A stretch of DNA of 64,000 nucleotides, taken from DASPXK01 sp035637315 (GTDB lineage Bacteria > Chloroflexota > UBA6077 > JACCZL01). Shown here piece by piece: positions 31,935 to 40,810 of the stretch. Numbering within the stretch: the stretch's first letter is position 1; each line of letters opens with the position of its first letter. The notes beneath the pieces were generated by a model, which saw only the letters and a list, made by a program, of their open reading frames with translations, was not told the DNA's origin and searched no databases. The stretch is from contig DASPXK010000303.1 in NCBI GenBank assembly GCA_035637315.1, positions 1-64,000 on the forward strand. Direction: 5' to 3'. The position numbers and the translations under genes were made by a program.

Positions 31935-32784
31935 ATGAGACGGCACCCACTCTTCTCCACGTATCGGCAAGGCGAGAATCGGGTCACCGCCTCGATGATG
32001 GCTGTTTTCGAACGAATTGACTCCAGCGTCGTCGAGCGACTTCTCAGCGCAGCTTCCGGCGAGTCCGCCCTCGCCATCGTGACCTTCGCCAACCAGATTA
32101 CTGGGAAACCCGAGTCGGTTCCGGATGCGGCGGTCACGGCGAACTGCCGCTACCTCTTCGAGGTCAAGACGACGCGTGGCAGCACTCGGCGCTGGCAGCT
32201 AGAGGCCCATCTGAACCATCTCGACGGCTCCTTCGCTGATGAGCGGCTCTTCGTCATCAGTCCCGACGCGACGAAGCCGTCGACGCTCGACGAGCTTGAG
32301 GACTCTAGGGTAGTTTGGCTCAGCTTCCTCGCGCTTTCCCAAGCTATTGAGGAGCTGCTTAGCGATCCTTCGACACTGGTCGGCGAGCAGACGCGCTTCC
32401 TCCTCCATGAGCTGCAAGCGCTCTTCGCGGAGGACGGCCTTCTTGAGCACAAAGAAGTCGTGATCGTGGCGGCCCGGGAAGCGTGGGCCGAGTACCAGAG
32501 GTACGGCGCGTATATGTGCCAGCCGGGCCGTTCCTTTCCAAGCCGGCCTGACCCATATGGCGTTCTACGCGAACGGGGAGATCAAGCCTGCGATCGCCAG
32601 GATCTGGGCTCGCCGAGACCACCTGGAGTTCTCACACGAGAACGCATGGAAGCTGGCTGCCTCGAACGACGAATACGATCAGGCGCTAGGCAAGCTGGTG
32701 AAACAGGCCGTGAGCGATGCGGCGGCAGGTCTCGAAGGAACGACGCAGCAGGTGTTCCTCCTATCGCCCGCGGATAGGGCTTAG
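31935..32784 (+). pseudogene. PD-(D/E)XK-like nuclease, frameshifted
   Basis: From ATG 31935 the frame reads HPLFSTYRQGENRVTASMMA, SVPDAAVTANCRYLFEVKTT, then ERLFVISPDATKPS. The D...EVK arrangement is that of PD-(D/E)XK restriction-like nucleases. Near 32533 one extra C (TTTCCAAG for TTTCAAG) breaks the frame; the ending QAGLTHMAFYANGEIKPAIA to VFLLSPADRA continues in the next frame to TAG 32782-32784. Restored, it would be about 282 residues, the normal size. Such proteins occur singly in defence-rich regions, but no methylase or ATPase partner is present here. Confidence 0.65.
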
Positions 32785-33026
32785 ACCATCAAGCTGCAGC
32801 GGCCGGTCCGGAATACCTTTCGTGACAGGAACGGTCGGCCCTGCGCCTGGACCCAGGGACAGCGGTACACGCGACTGGCGGCGTTGAGACCGGCACCGGA
32901 GACGACCGATGAGCTCGACTCATACGATCGGTAGCCGTGCAGGCGAGATCGACGGGTTCTCCGGACATAGCCGATCTTTCTGGCGCTAGGTGATCGCGGG
33001 CGCTCGGCTGTACATCTCACCGTCTC

Positions 33027-33298
33027 ATGGCCAGGGTCGAAATCGGGCCCACGCCGGTCGGGGGGTTTGTTTCAGCAATCGCCACTTCGCTGGAATAAGG
33101 CCAGGCCGGGGCCACGCTTATCCCGCCGCTCGACAAGCGCGGGGGAGCGAATGGTCCGGCTGGGAGCGGTCGGCGGAGGACGCGGGCGAGGTGACGTTGG
33201 GCCGTGTCCTCGGGGCGCTCTGGCGACTCGACGCCGTCGAGGACGTGCGCACGCTCCCGCCCGGGCCCCCGATCGTCTACGAGGGAGCGAAATCCTGA
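33027..33298 (+). pseudogene. Small unknown gene with stop and frameshift
   Basis: ATG 33027 gives MARVEIGPTPVGGFVSAIAT and a stop; GQAGATLIPPLDKRGG continues in the same frame after the stop; SEWSGWERSAEDAGEVTLGR and VRTLPPGPPIVYEG follow in a third piece after a frameshift, with TGA at 33296-33298. The three pieces look like one protein of about 90 residues. The family is not recognised. Its 3' end overlaps the convergent VapC gene. Confidence 0.35.
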
Positions 33299-33738
33299 AA
33301 CCAGGCGATTCTTGCGATTCCGCGCTGCTGCGCCAAATTGTAGAGACGCCGGTCGGCGGTTACGAATGCGGCGTCCAAGGCGTCCGCCAGCGCCAGATAC
33401 AGCGCGTCGTACAGCGCCATCTGGACGCGTGAAGCTATGCGAAAGGCACCGTGGAAGAGCAACTCGTTCGGAACGTACGCGATCGGCAGCGCCTCGAATG
33501 CTTCGACGCGCGCGATCCCCTCGTCCACGGTGTAACGCTTGTCTCTCACGCCCATTTGGAGGATACGTACAACCTCGACCTTGAGATGCTCGGGGGCTGT
33601 TAGCCGGAGGCCTCCAGCCACGAACGCCTGCAATAAGAAGCGGGCGTGCTCCCAACTCGCTTCCTCGGGTGTGTGCCACTTGGCGACCAGCGACGCGTCG
33701 GGTACAGCATGCGTTACGCGCCGTGGACTATTCGTCAA
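33277..33738 (-). CDS. VapC-like PIN-domain toxin
   Basis: A 153-residue PIN protein. VPDASLVAKWH near residue 12 holds the first catalytic Asp, KVEVVRILQMG the next acidic residue, and MALYDALYLALADALDAAFVTADRRL the last pair. The reading frame has no ATG near its start; TTG 33738, which overlaps the antitoxin end by 11 bp, gives a normal-length protein, whereas the longer frame only reads through the antitoxin gene. It should cleave RNA. Unlike the other toxins in this window it is intact. Confidence 0.8.
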   Translation of the reverse strand: MTNSPRRVTHAVPDASLVAKWHTPEEASWEHARFLLQAFVAGGLRLTAPEHLKVEVVRILQMGVRDKRYTVDEGIARVEAFEALPIAYVPNELLFHGAFRIASRVQMALYDALYLALADALDAAFVTADRRLYNLAQQRGIARIAWFQDFAPS

Positions 33739-33925
33739 GCGCCGCTTCGGCTCTGGCGAGGTCGAGGAGACGCTCGAATGTGCCAGGCAGCCAGGTCGTG
33801 TCGTCGTTGATGCGGCTGACTTGCTCTGCCCAGGCCTGCAAGCGTACCAGCTCGTCTTCAGCACAGGGCCGCGACAGCCTCTGCTTCAACTCGACGACCC
33901 AAGCTGGTCTCGTCTCAAGAGCCAT
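33728..33925 (-). CDS. Antitoxin partner of the VapC-like toxin
   Basis: A 65-residue helical, acidic protein (ALETRPAWVVELKQRLSRPC, ELVRLQAWAEQVSRIND, FERLLDLARAEAALDE) whose end overlaps the toxin start. No DNA-binding domain is obvious. Size, order and overlap support an antitoxin, although the family was not recognised. Confidence 0.6.
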   Translation of the reverse strand: MALETRPAWVVELKQRLSRPCAEDELVRLQAWAEQVSRINDDTTWLPGTFERLLDLARAEAALDE

Positions 33926-33977
33926 CTCGGCTTCCCTCTATCCCTGATTCTACCCGCCCGGCCGAATTCCCCAGTAG

Positions 33978-34102
33978 ACATCGTTGTGCTCACGAACGCC
34001 GAGGGCGGTGCCGACCTGCACGCGGCCGTGACAGAGTGGGCCACCGAACACTTCCTCCTGAGCTCGGCCAGGCCGGCAGCGAGAACGACAGCCGGCGAGT
34101 AG
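33978..34102 (+). pseudogene. Second C-terminal relic of a serine hydrolase
   Basis: The frame reads DIVVLTNAEGGADLHAAVTE and WATEHFLL, close to the ending of the relic at 31402-31556 (VVLENAD... then ATDWAIEHFL). Only about 40 codons are left. The two relics point the same way and bracket the decayed 31.4-34.1 kb patch. Confidence 0.5.
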
Positions 34103-34182
34103 ATTTCGGGCGCTCCACGCCTCTGAGCTGGTTGATGGTGCATCTCTAGTGAGCCGCACGGCGACCGCCGTCGGCACCCGCC

Positions 34183-35472
34183 CTAGATGGCCCCTTCGTC
34201 CTGCAGACGCCCGACGGCGGCGTCGAACGCGGCGACCGTTCGATCGACGTCGTCCTGGGTATGGACGGCCGAGACGATCAGCTGGCTGCCGGACGGATCG
34301 ACGCCGCCCAGCTGCATCGCGGCCCGGAAACGCGAGGTGAACTTCTTCGACGGCAGTTTCGTCTCCAGGCTGACGGGGAGCATCGAAGCCCAGCCCCCGA
34401 TCTTGCCGGCCGCCCCGCGACGCTCGATCACCTCGCGGAAGCCGATCCGAATCGCCTCAGCCGTCGACGTGGCTCTTTGCTGGACGGCCGGGTGGCGCAC
34501 GATCTCCAGGCAGGCGACGCCGGCCGCCGCCGAGACGGGGTTGGCGTTGTAGGTGCCCGGGTGGGCGATGCGGCCGAAGCGGAGCCACTGCGGGTCATCC
34601 CGGAACTCGAGCAGGCGCATCACGTCGGCTCGCCCGGCGACAGCTCCGCCAGGGTAGCCGCCGGCCAAGATTTTCGCCAGCGTCGTAAGGTCAGGGGTGA
34701 CGCCGAAATGCTCCTGCGCCCCGCCCGGGGCGTAGCGAAAGCCGGTCACGACCTCGTCGAAGATGACCAGCGTCCCGTGCGCGTGAGACAGGTCAACGAC
34801 CTGCCGTAGGTAATCGCTCGTCAGCCCGTTGCACAGCAGGATCACCGCCGCCGCGTCGCCGTTCTCCAGCCCGGCCTCGAGGGCCGGGACGTCGCCGGCG
34901 GGAACTGCTGTTACCGTCGATTGGACTTCTCGAGGAATGCCACGCGAGATCGGCTCGTCGTAGGGCGGCTGCATCGCCACCGTGGCGTAGTCGTGCCAGC
35001 CGTGGAAATGGCCCTGCATCTTCACGATTCGGGTTCGATTGGTGAACGCGCGGGCCAGGCGTAGCGCCATCAGCGTCGCCTCGGTACCAGACGACGTGAA
35101 CTTGACCATCTGGGCCGAGGGAACGATCTGGGTGACCAGCTCGCCCCAGCGGACCTCCAGCTCGTGGCAGGCGCCGTAATGACTCCCGCGGCGAGCCTGC
35201 TCTACGACGGCCTCGGTGACCGCCGGGTGGCAGTGTCCAAGCAGCAGGGCGCCATGCCCGCCGAAGTAGTCGACGTACTCGTTGCCGTCGACGTCCCACT
35301 TGCGCGAGCCGGCGGCGCGCGCGACGTAGATCGGGAAGGGCTCGTTGTAGCGGCTGTCGTGGGTCACGCCGCTCGGGAAGATCGGCGTGGCGCGCTCGTA
35401 GAGCGCCGCCGAGCCCGCCATCCGCTCGGACAACTCCTCGCCGATCGTCATCCGCCGTGCCTGGGTAGCCAT
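34183..35472 (-). CDS. Class III aminotransferase, glutamate-1-semialdehyde aminomutase-like
   Basis: A 429-residue PLP enzyme. FPSGVTHDSRYNEPFP near residue 32, DVDGNEYVDYFGGHGALLLGH, KFTSSGTEATLMALRLAR near 124, VIFDEVVTGFR near 243 and TLAKILAGGYPGGA near 272 (PLP Lys) are all as in HemL and related aminotransferases. No other haem genes are adjacent, and many HemL-like paralogues act on other substrates, so a role in tetrapyrrole synthesis is not certain. ATG 35472 follows GGGAGGCGAGAGC. It is divergent from the Gfo/Idh/MocA gene across an inverted heptamer array. Confidence 0.85.
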   Translation of the reverse strand: MATQARRMTIGEELSERMAGSAALYERATPIFPSGVTHDSRYNEPFPIYVARAAGSRKWDVDGNEYVDYFGGHGALLLGHCHPAVTEAVVEQARRGSHYGACHELEVRWGELVTQIVPSAQMVKFTSSGTEATLMALRLARAFTNRTRIVKMQGHFHGWHDYATVAMQPPYDEPISRGIPREVQSTVTAVPAGDVPALEAGLENGDAAAVILLCNGLTSDYLRQVVDLSHAHGTLVIFDEVVTGFRYAPGGAQEHFGVTPDLTTLAKILAGGYPGGAVAGRADVMRLLEFRDDPQWLRFGRIAHPGTYNANPVSAAAGVACLEIVRHPAVQQRATSTAEAIRIGFREVIERRGAAGKIGGWASMLPVSLETKLPSKKFTSRFRAAMQLGGVDPSGSQLIVSAVHTQDDVDRTVAAFDAAVGRLQDEGAI

Positions 35473-35503
35473 GCTCTCGCCTCCCACTTCGTGCGGCGGA
35501 TCA

Positions 35504-35557
35504 TATCAGCTATCAGCTGTCAGCCGAAACGGGGTAAGCTGATGGCTGACGGCTGAC
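35504..35557. repeat. Inverted heptamer arrays in a divergent promoter region
   Basis: TATCAGC twice and TGTCAGC (35504-35524), a 12-bp loop, then AGCTGAT and GGCTGAC twice (35537-35557). The units match those at 43348-43424. It lies between two divergent start codons, so it could affect both promoters. Confidence 0.9.
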
Positions 35558-35572
35558 AGCTTGGAGGACGCG

Positions 35573-36637
35573 ATGGCTGGAGGCGCACTGCGGATCGGGT
35601 TTGTCGGGGCCGGTGGCATCGTCCGCGATCGACACGTGCCGGGTCTCAAAGGCATCCCGGGAGTCGAGCTCGTGGGAGTGGCAAATAGGAGCCGAGCGTC
35701 CTCGGAGCGCGCGGCCCAGGAGTTCGGCATCCGCCGCGCCTTCGACGACTGGAAACAGCTTGTCCAGTCGGACGAGGTCGACATCATCTGGATCGGCACT
35801 CACCCGTACGTGCACCGCGAGATTACCGTGGCGGCGCTGGCAGCCGGCAAGCATGTCTTCTGTCAAGCTCGCATGGCTATGGACTATCAGGAGGCCCGGG
35901 CGATGTGGGAGGCGGCCGAGAAGTCGGACCGGACCGCCATGCTCTCCCCACCGCCCCACTATCTGCGCGGCGATCGGGTGGTCCGCCGCATGCTGGCCGA
36001 TGGGTTCGTCGGCCAGCCGTACGACGTCGTCGTCCAGTCATACAGCGACCCGTACGCCGATCCGAACACCCCAATCCACTGGCGCCAACAACGCGAGATC
36101 TCCGGCTTCAACACCCTGGACGTCGGGATGATGGTCGAAGTCATGCACCGCTGGCTCGGATACGCGAGACGGGTTGTGGCGCTCGTGAAGACTGTCATGC
36201 CGACTCGCCCCGCGCCGGGCGGTGGCCAGGCGCCAGTCGAGCGCCCAGATACCTTGTCGGCTATCGCCGAGCTCGAGAACGGCGCCCTGGCGACCCTCAC
36301 CTGGAGCGGCGTCGTCCGCCACGCCGACGAGGCGAACCGGTTCGAGATCTACGGCAGCGAAGGGACCATCCGCTATCTGGCGGCCACCGACACGATCATG
36401 GCTGGCAAGGCCGCCGACGCCGAGCTGAAGCCCGTCACCATCCCACCCGAGCAGGCCCGTGAGTGGACAGCTGAGGCCGATTTCATCGATGCCGTCAGGG
36501 AGGGCAAGCGCTCGGTCGAGCCCACGTTCTGGGATGGTCTGAAGTACATGGAGATGACCGAAGCGATCTTTCGCTCGGCTAGCAACGGCCGGGCGGTTGA
36601 CCTGCCATTCGAGAAGCTGGAGCGACGGGGGGCGTAG
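35573..36637 (+). CDS. Gfo/Idh/MocA-family oxidoreductase
   Basis: A 354-residue two-domain NAD(P)-dependent enzyme. IGFVGAGGIVRDRHVPGLK near residue 8 is the nucleotide-binding motif. The usual EKP reads FCQARMA near 94, so the catalytic-loop Lys is replaced. The C-terminal part has FNTLDVGMMVEVMHRWLGYA near 180, equivalent to the conserved DxxxH motif. Family members oxidise or reduce sugars, inositols and similar polyols. ATG 35573 follows TTGGAGGACG. Substrate unknown. Confidence 0.8.
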   Translation: MAGGALRIGFVGAGGIVRDRHVPGLKGIPGVELVGVANRSRASSERAAQEFGIRRAFDDWKQLVQSDEVDIIWIGTHPYVHREITVAALAAGKHVFCQARMAMDYQEARAMWEAAEKSDRTAMLSPPPHYLRGDRVVRRMLADGFVGQPYDVVVQSYSDPYADPNTPIHWRQQREISGFNTLDVGMMVEVMHRWLGYARRVVALVKTVMPTRPAPGGGQAPVERPDTLSAIAELENGALATLTWSGVVRHADEANRFEIYGSEGTIRYLAATDTIMAGKAADAELKPVTIPPEQAREWTAEADFIDAVREGKRSVEPTFWDGLKYMEMTEAIFRSASNGRAVDLPFEKLERRGA

Positions 36638-36672
36638 CCTGCGCGGCCCAATGGGGGCCACTCGCGGGTAGT

Positions 36673-36678
36673 CTATAA
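36673..36678 (+). promoter_or_regulatory. Putative -10 box for topA
   Basis: TATAAT lies 58 bp before the topA start in a gap otherwise free of genes. No good -35 hexamer is visible. Confidence 0.35.
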
Positions 36679-36735
36679 TCCGACGCGAAGGCCGACGGCT
36701 GGGTCGGCCGATCATGTGTTGAGGATTCCTCCCGA

Positions 36736-39096
36736 GTGGCAAAGCGAAATCTGGTGGTGGTCGAGTCGGCCGCCAAGGCCAGGACCATCGAAAAGTTCCT
36801 TGGACGCGACTACGCGGTGCGAGCGTGCCTCGGCCACGTCCGCGATCTGCCCAAGAGCAAGCTGGGCGTGGACACCGAGCACAACTTCGCACCCGCCTAC
36901 GTGGTCACGCCCGACAAGAAAGACGTTGTTACACGGCTGCGCAGGGAAGCCAAGGACGCCGACGCGGTCTATCTCGCCACCGACCCGGACCGCGAGGGCG
37001 AGGCCATCGCCTGGCACCTCGTGTCCGCGATCGGCCTGCGCGACAAGCCGGTCCATCGGATCGAGTTTCACGAGGTCACTCGAGACGCCGTCCTGCGGGC
37101 CGTCAATCAGCCGCGTGGCATCGACCTGAAGCGGGTCGACGCCCAGCAGGCGCGGCGGGTGCTGGACCGCCTGGTGGGCTACAAGATCAGCCCGCTGCTG
37201 TGGCGGAAGGTACGGCCCGGGCTGTCGGCTGGCCGCGTCCAGTCGGTGGCCGTTCGCCTCATCGTCGACCGAGAGCGCGAGCGCGAAGCTTTCGTGCCGG
37301 TCGAGTACTGGTCGCTGGAAGCCGAGCTAGCCAAGCAAGCCGCCGACGCCCAGCCGTTCAAAGCCGCGCTCGCGGAACGGAATGGCGAGAAGATCGAGCT
37401 GAAGACCGGCGAGCAGACCGGGCGGATCATTTCAGACCTCGAGGGGGCGGGCTATCGGGTCCGCGACGTTCGCCGCCGCGAGCAGCAGCGCAACCCGGCC
37501 GCGCCGTTCACCACGAGCACCTTGCAGCAGGAGGCGAGCCGCAAGCTGGGTTTCACGGCTCGCCGAACGATGAGCGTGGCCCAACAGCTCTACGAGGGTG
37601 TGGACCTCGCGGGCGAGAGCGTCGGGTTGATCACCTACATGCGGACCGATTCCGTGACGGTCGCCGAAACGGCCATCGCTGAAGCGCGACGGGTGATCGG
37701 CGCGAAGTACGGCAAAGAGATGTTGCCGGACCGCCCGCGAACGCATCGGACCAAGAGCCGGCTTGCCCAGGAGGCACATGAGGCGATTCGACCAACCTCG
37801 GCCCAGCGCGACCCCGAGCGGGTTCGCGCCAGCCTGACGCCTGACCAGGCTCGGCTGTATGAGCTGATCTGGAAGCGTTTCGTGGCCAGCCAGATGGCGT
37901 CGGCCATCTTCGACGTGACCACGGTCGACGTCGACGCCGTTCGCGATGGCGGAGCGACCTACACGTTTCGCGCCAATGGCTCGGTGCTGCGCTTCGCCGG
38001 CTTCTTGAGCGTCTATCTGGAGGGCCGGGACGATGGGGAGGCCGACGAGGAGGGACGACAGCGGCTGCCCGAGCTTGCCGCCGGTGAGCAGCTTGATCTG
38101 CTGCGCCTGATCCCGGAGCAGCACTTCACCCAGCCGCCTCCGCGGTACTCTGAGGCGACCCTGGTCAAGGCGCTCGAGGAGCGAGGGATTGGTCGGCCCT
38201 CCACCTATGCCCCGATCCTGTCCACGATACAAGACCGCGGCTACGTCGAGAAGGAGAGCAACCGCTTCAAACCCACTGACCTGGGCCTGCTCGTCAACGA
38301 CCTGCTGGTAGGCCACTTCTCGGCCATCGTCGACGTGGACTTTACCGCTACCCTTGAGGAGAAGCTGGACGACATCGCGACCGGCGAGCGACCCTGGGTC
38401 CCCGTCGTGCGCGAGTTCTATGACCCGTTCGAAGCGACACTTCAGCGTGCTCAAAGCGAGATCGAGCACGTCAACAAGGCTGCCGAGGTGACGGACGAGC
38501 GGTGCGACAAGTGTGGTCGCCCGATGGCAATCAAGCTGGGCCGCTTCGGCCGCTTCCTGTCGTGTACCGGCTTTCCGGAGTGTAAGAACGCCAAGCCACT
38601 GGGCCAGGAAGAGACCCCCAGCGAGCCAAGCGACGAGGTCTGCGAGACGTGCGGGAAACCGATGCTCGTCAAAGTTGGTCGGTTCGGGCGGTTCCTATCG
38701 TGCAGCGACTACCCGACCTGCAAGACAACCCGCCCAATCCTGGTCAAGATCGGAGTACCCTGTCCGAGCTGCGGCGGCGAACTGGTGGAGAAGAAGGCCC
38801 GTTCCGGGCGCGTCTTCTACGGCTGCGCGAATTACCCGGCCTGCAGCTGGGTCTCCTGGCAGCGTCCCCTCTCGGAGCCGTGCGAGATATGCGGCGGGAT
38901 CAGGGTCCCGCTGTCGGGCGAACGGATCCACTGCCTGGGCTGCGATGGGCCCCTCCCGACGAGGGAGCGGGGCCGTTCGGGCGGCCGCCAGCGAGCGACC
39001 CGGGCCGCGGGCCGCCGGCGCTCCGCGCCCGGACGCGTAAAGGTGGGCAAGTCCCGATCGCTCAAATCCGTCGCCCGGGCGTCAAGAGCCAGCTGA
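36736..39096 (+). CDS. topA: DNA topoisomerase I
   Basis: A 786-residue type IA topoisomerase. The Toprim domain starts NLVVVESAAKARTI and has YLATDPDREGEAIAWHL near residue 78. LSAGRVQSVAVRLIVDRE near 160 and GLITYMRTDS near 300 (catalytic Tyr) belong to the central domain. Three to four C-terminal zinc fingers follow (CDKCGRPM near 590, CETCGKPM, CPSCGGEL, CEICGG), then a basic tail of SRSLKS type. It relaxes negative supercoils. GTG 36736 follows AGGATTCCTCCCGA. It may share a transcript with the peptidase and efp genes downstream. Confidence 0.95.
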   Translation: MAKRNLVVVESAAKARTIEKFLGRDYAVRACLGHVRDLPKSKLGVDTEHNFAPAYVVTPDKKDVVTRLRREAKDADAVYLATDPDREGEAIAWHLVSAIGLRDKPVHRIEFHEVTRDAVLRAVNQPRGIDLKRVDAQQARRVLDRLVGYKISPLLWRKVRPGLSAGRVQSVAVRLIVDREREREAFVPVEYWSLEAELAKQAADAQPFKAALAERNGEKIELKTGEQTGRIISDLEGAGYRVRDVRRREQQRNPAAPFTTSTLQQEASRKLGFTARRTMSVAQQLYEGVDLAGESVGLITYMRTDSVTVAETAIAEARRVIGAKYGKEMLPDRPRTHRTKSRLAQEAHEAIRPTSAQRDPERVRASLTPDQARLYELIWKRFVASQMASAIFDVTTVDVDAVRDGGATYTFRANGSVLRFAGFLSVYLEGRDDGEADEEGRQRLPELAAGEQLDLLRLIPEQHFTQPPPRYSEATLVKALEERGIGRPSTYAPILSTIQDRGYVEKESNRFKPTDLGLLVNDLLVGHFSAIVDVDFTATLEEKLDDIATGERPWVPVVREFYDPFEATLQRAQSEIEHVNKAAEVTDERCDKCGRPMAIKLGRFGRFLSCTGFPECKNAKPLGQEETPSEPSDEVCETCGKPMLVKVGRFGRFLSCSDYPTCKTTRPILVKIGVPCPSCGGELVEKKARSGRVFYGCANYPACSWVSWQRPLSEPCEICGGIRVPLSGERIHCLGCDGPLPTRERGRSGGRQRATRAAGRRRSAPGRVKVGKSRSLKSVARASRAS

Positions 39097-39108
39097 CAGT
39101 CGGACGAC

Positions 39109-40227
39109 ATGAGCGCACATAGCCAGCGCATCGAGCGCCTGCGGAACCTGTTCGGCAAGTCCCGAGTGGATGGCCTGCTGGTATCGCAGCCAGAATCGCG
39201 TTTCTACCTGAGCGGCTACAGCGGCCACGACCTGCCGCCACGGGACTCGGCTGGCTACCTGCTGATCGGCAAGTCGGAGAGCATCCTGCTGACCGATCGG
39301 CGGACCAGTGAGCAGGCCGAGCACGAGGCGCCGGACTACGAGGTCATCGTCTACACCCCTAGGGCCCGCGTCTCGACACGGATCGCTCAGATAACGAGGA
39401 AGCTGGGCATCAGGCGACTCGGCTTCGAATCGATCCATCTCCCCTACGCGATCTGGTCTGCTTTCAACAGGGCGATCAAGCCTCGTGCCGAGCTAGTACC
39501 CCTCAAGGACCCCGTCGACCGGCTGCGGATCAGCAAGGACGAGGCCGAGCTGAAGAGCCTTCAAGCGGCGGTCGACGTGCTCGACGACTGCTTCGAGCAT
39601 TTGGTACGGAACGAAATCGGCGTGGCCCGCACAGAACGGGAGATCGCCGCCGAGGTCGAACGCTATCTGGGCAGGCGCGGCGCCAGCACGTCCTTCCCCT
39701 CGATCGTTGCCAGCGGCCCGAACGCGTCGATGCCGCATGCCGTCCCGACCGATCGCCGCTTCCAGCAGGCCGAGCCGATCACCATCGATATCGGGGCTAG
39801 AGTGGATGGCTACTGCTCAGACATGACCCGCACCGTCTGCATCGACAGGCCCAGCGACAAGCTGCGTGAGGTGCATGGCCTGGTGCTAGCGGCCCAGGAG
39901 AAAGCCGAGCGCGAGATCGCCCGCGGCATGACCGGCAAGCAGGCCGATGCCATCGCGCGCGACTTCCTGAAAGGGGCAGGCTACGGCAAGGAGTTCACCC
40001 ACGGGCTTGGACACGGGATCGGCCTCGAAGTCCACGAGCCACCCTGGGTCTCGCTGCGCGGGACGCAGGCCCTGGAGCCCGGCATGGTCTTCAGCGTCGA
40101 GCCGGGCATCTATCTGCCGGGCTGGGGGGGTGTTCGGATCGAGGACCTGGTGGTGATGGAGGACGAGAGGGTGCGGGTGCTGTGTCGCTCGTGCAAGTCG
40201 TTGGAGCTTGCCGAGGCGGCAGCATGA
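39109..40227 (+). CDS. pepQ: M24-family Xaa-Pro peptidase
   Basis: A 372-residue protein with a creatinase-like N-terminal domain (residues 1-140) and an M24 pita-bread domain. Metal ligands are in TIDIGARVDGYCSDMTR near 225 (two Asp), THGLGHGIGLEVHE near 300 (His), VEPGIYLPGWGGVRIED near 330 (two Glu). It removes residues ahead of proline in peptides. It is followed by efp with a 4-bp overlap (ATGA), an arrangement common in bacteria. Confidence 0.9.
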   Translation: MSAHSQRIERLRNLFGKSRVDGLLVSQPESRFYLSGYSGHDLPPRDSAGYLLIGKSESILLTDRRTSEQAEHEAPDYEVIVYTPRARVSTRIAQITRKLGIRRLGFESIHLPYAIWSAFNRAIKPRAELVPLKDPVDRLRISKDEAELKSLQAAVDVLDDCFEHLVRNEIGVARTEREIAAEVERYLGRRGASTSFPSIVASGPNASMPHAVPTDRRFQQAEPITIDIGARVDGYCSDMTRTVCIDRPSDKLREVHGLVLAAQEKAEREIARGMTGKQADAIARDFLKGAGYGKEFTHGLGHGIGLEVHEPPWVSLRGTQALEPGMVFSVEPGIYLPGWGGVRIEDLVVMEDERVRVLCRSCKSLELAEAAA

Positions 40228-40781
40228 TCTCGACCGGCGATCTGCGCAAAGGAATCATTATCGAGATGGACCGCCAGTTGTTCTCGGTCTTGGACTACCA
40301 GCACCAGAAGATCGGGCGCGGCAGCGCCCAGGTCAAAATGCGGGTCCGCAACGTCAGGACGGGTGCGATCTCGGAGACGACAGTCCAGGCTGGAACGAGG
40401 TTCCCGCGCGTTCGCTTGGAGCAGCGCAACATGTCCTTCCTGTATGCCGAGGACAACGCCTACTACTTCATGGACCAGCAGACGTACGACCAGGTCGCGC
40501 TGACCGCTCAACGGCTCGGCGAGGCGGTCAACTACCTGAAGGATGGGATGGTGCTTCAGGTCCAGTTCTACGAGAACGAGCCGGTCGCCGTCGACGTGCC
40601 GATCACCGTCGAGCTGCGGGTAGACGAGACCGAGCCGGGCTTCCGCGGCGACACGGCCACTGGGGGCAGCAAGCCCGCCAGACTCGAGACTGGACTGAGC
40701 GTCCAGGTCCCGCTCTTCGTCAACCAGGGCGATACCATTAAGGTGGACACCCGAACGGGGACCTACCTGGAGCGAGTGTAG
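40224..40781 (+). CDS. efp: Translation elongation factor P
   Basis: A 185-residue protein with three beta-barrel domains. MISTGDLRKGIIIEMDRQLF is the standard start, the domain-I loop reads HQKIGRGSAQVKMR, domain II has FMDQQTYDQVAL, and domain III VDVPITVELRVDETEPGFRGD. The modified tip residue is Arg (KIGRGSA) where many EF-Ps have Lys, and the usual Pro before Gly is Ile. It helps ribosomes through proline runs, fitting its overlap with the Xaa-Pro peptidase gene. No EarP or EpmA-type modification gene is nearby. Confidence 0.95.
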   Translation: MISTGDLRKGIIIEMDRQLFSVLDYQHQKIGRGSAQVKMRVRNVRTGAISETTVQAGTRFPRVRLEQRNMSFLYAEDNAYYFMDQQTYDQVALTAQRLGEAVNYLKDGMVLQVQFYENEPVAVDVPITVELRVDETEPGFRGDTATGGSKPARLETGLSVQVPLFVNQGDTIKVDTRTGTYLERV

Positions 40782-40810
40782 GAGCCACGCTGCGCAGCCA
40801 GACGGAAGGC

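Noticed and set aside
5381..33298. General poor sequence quality as the cause of all frameshifts
   Set aside because: More than thirty large core genes in the same window, including topA, mrdA, gatA, gatB and acn, are without a single frameshift. The lesions are restricted to accessory genes. It cannot be excluded for single cases without reads.
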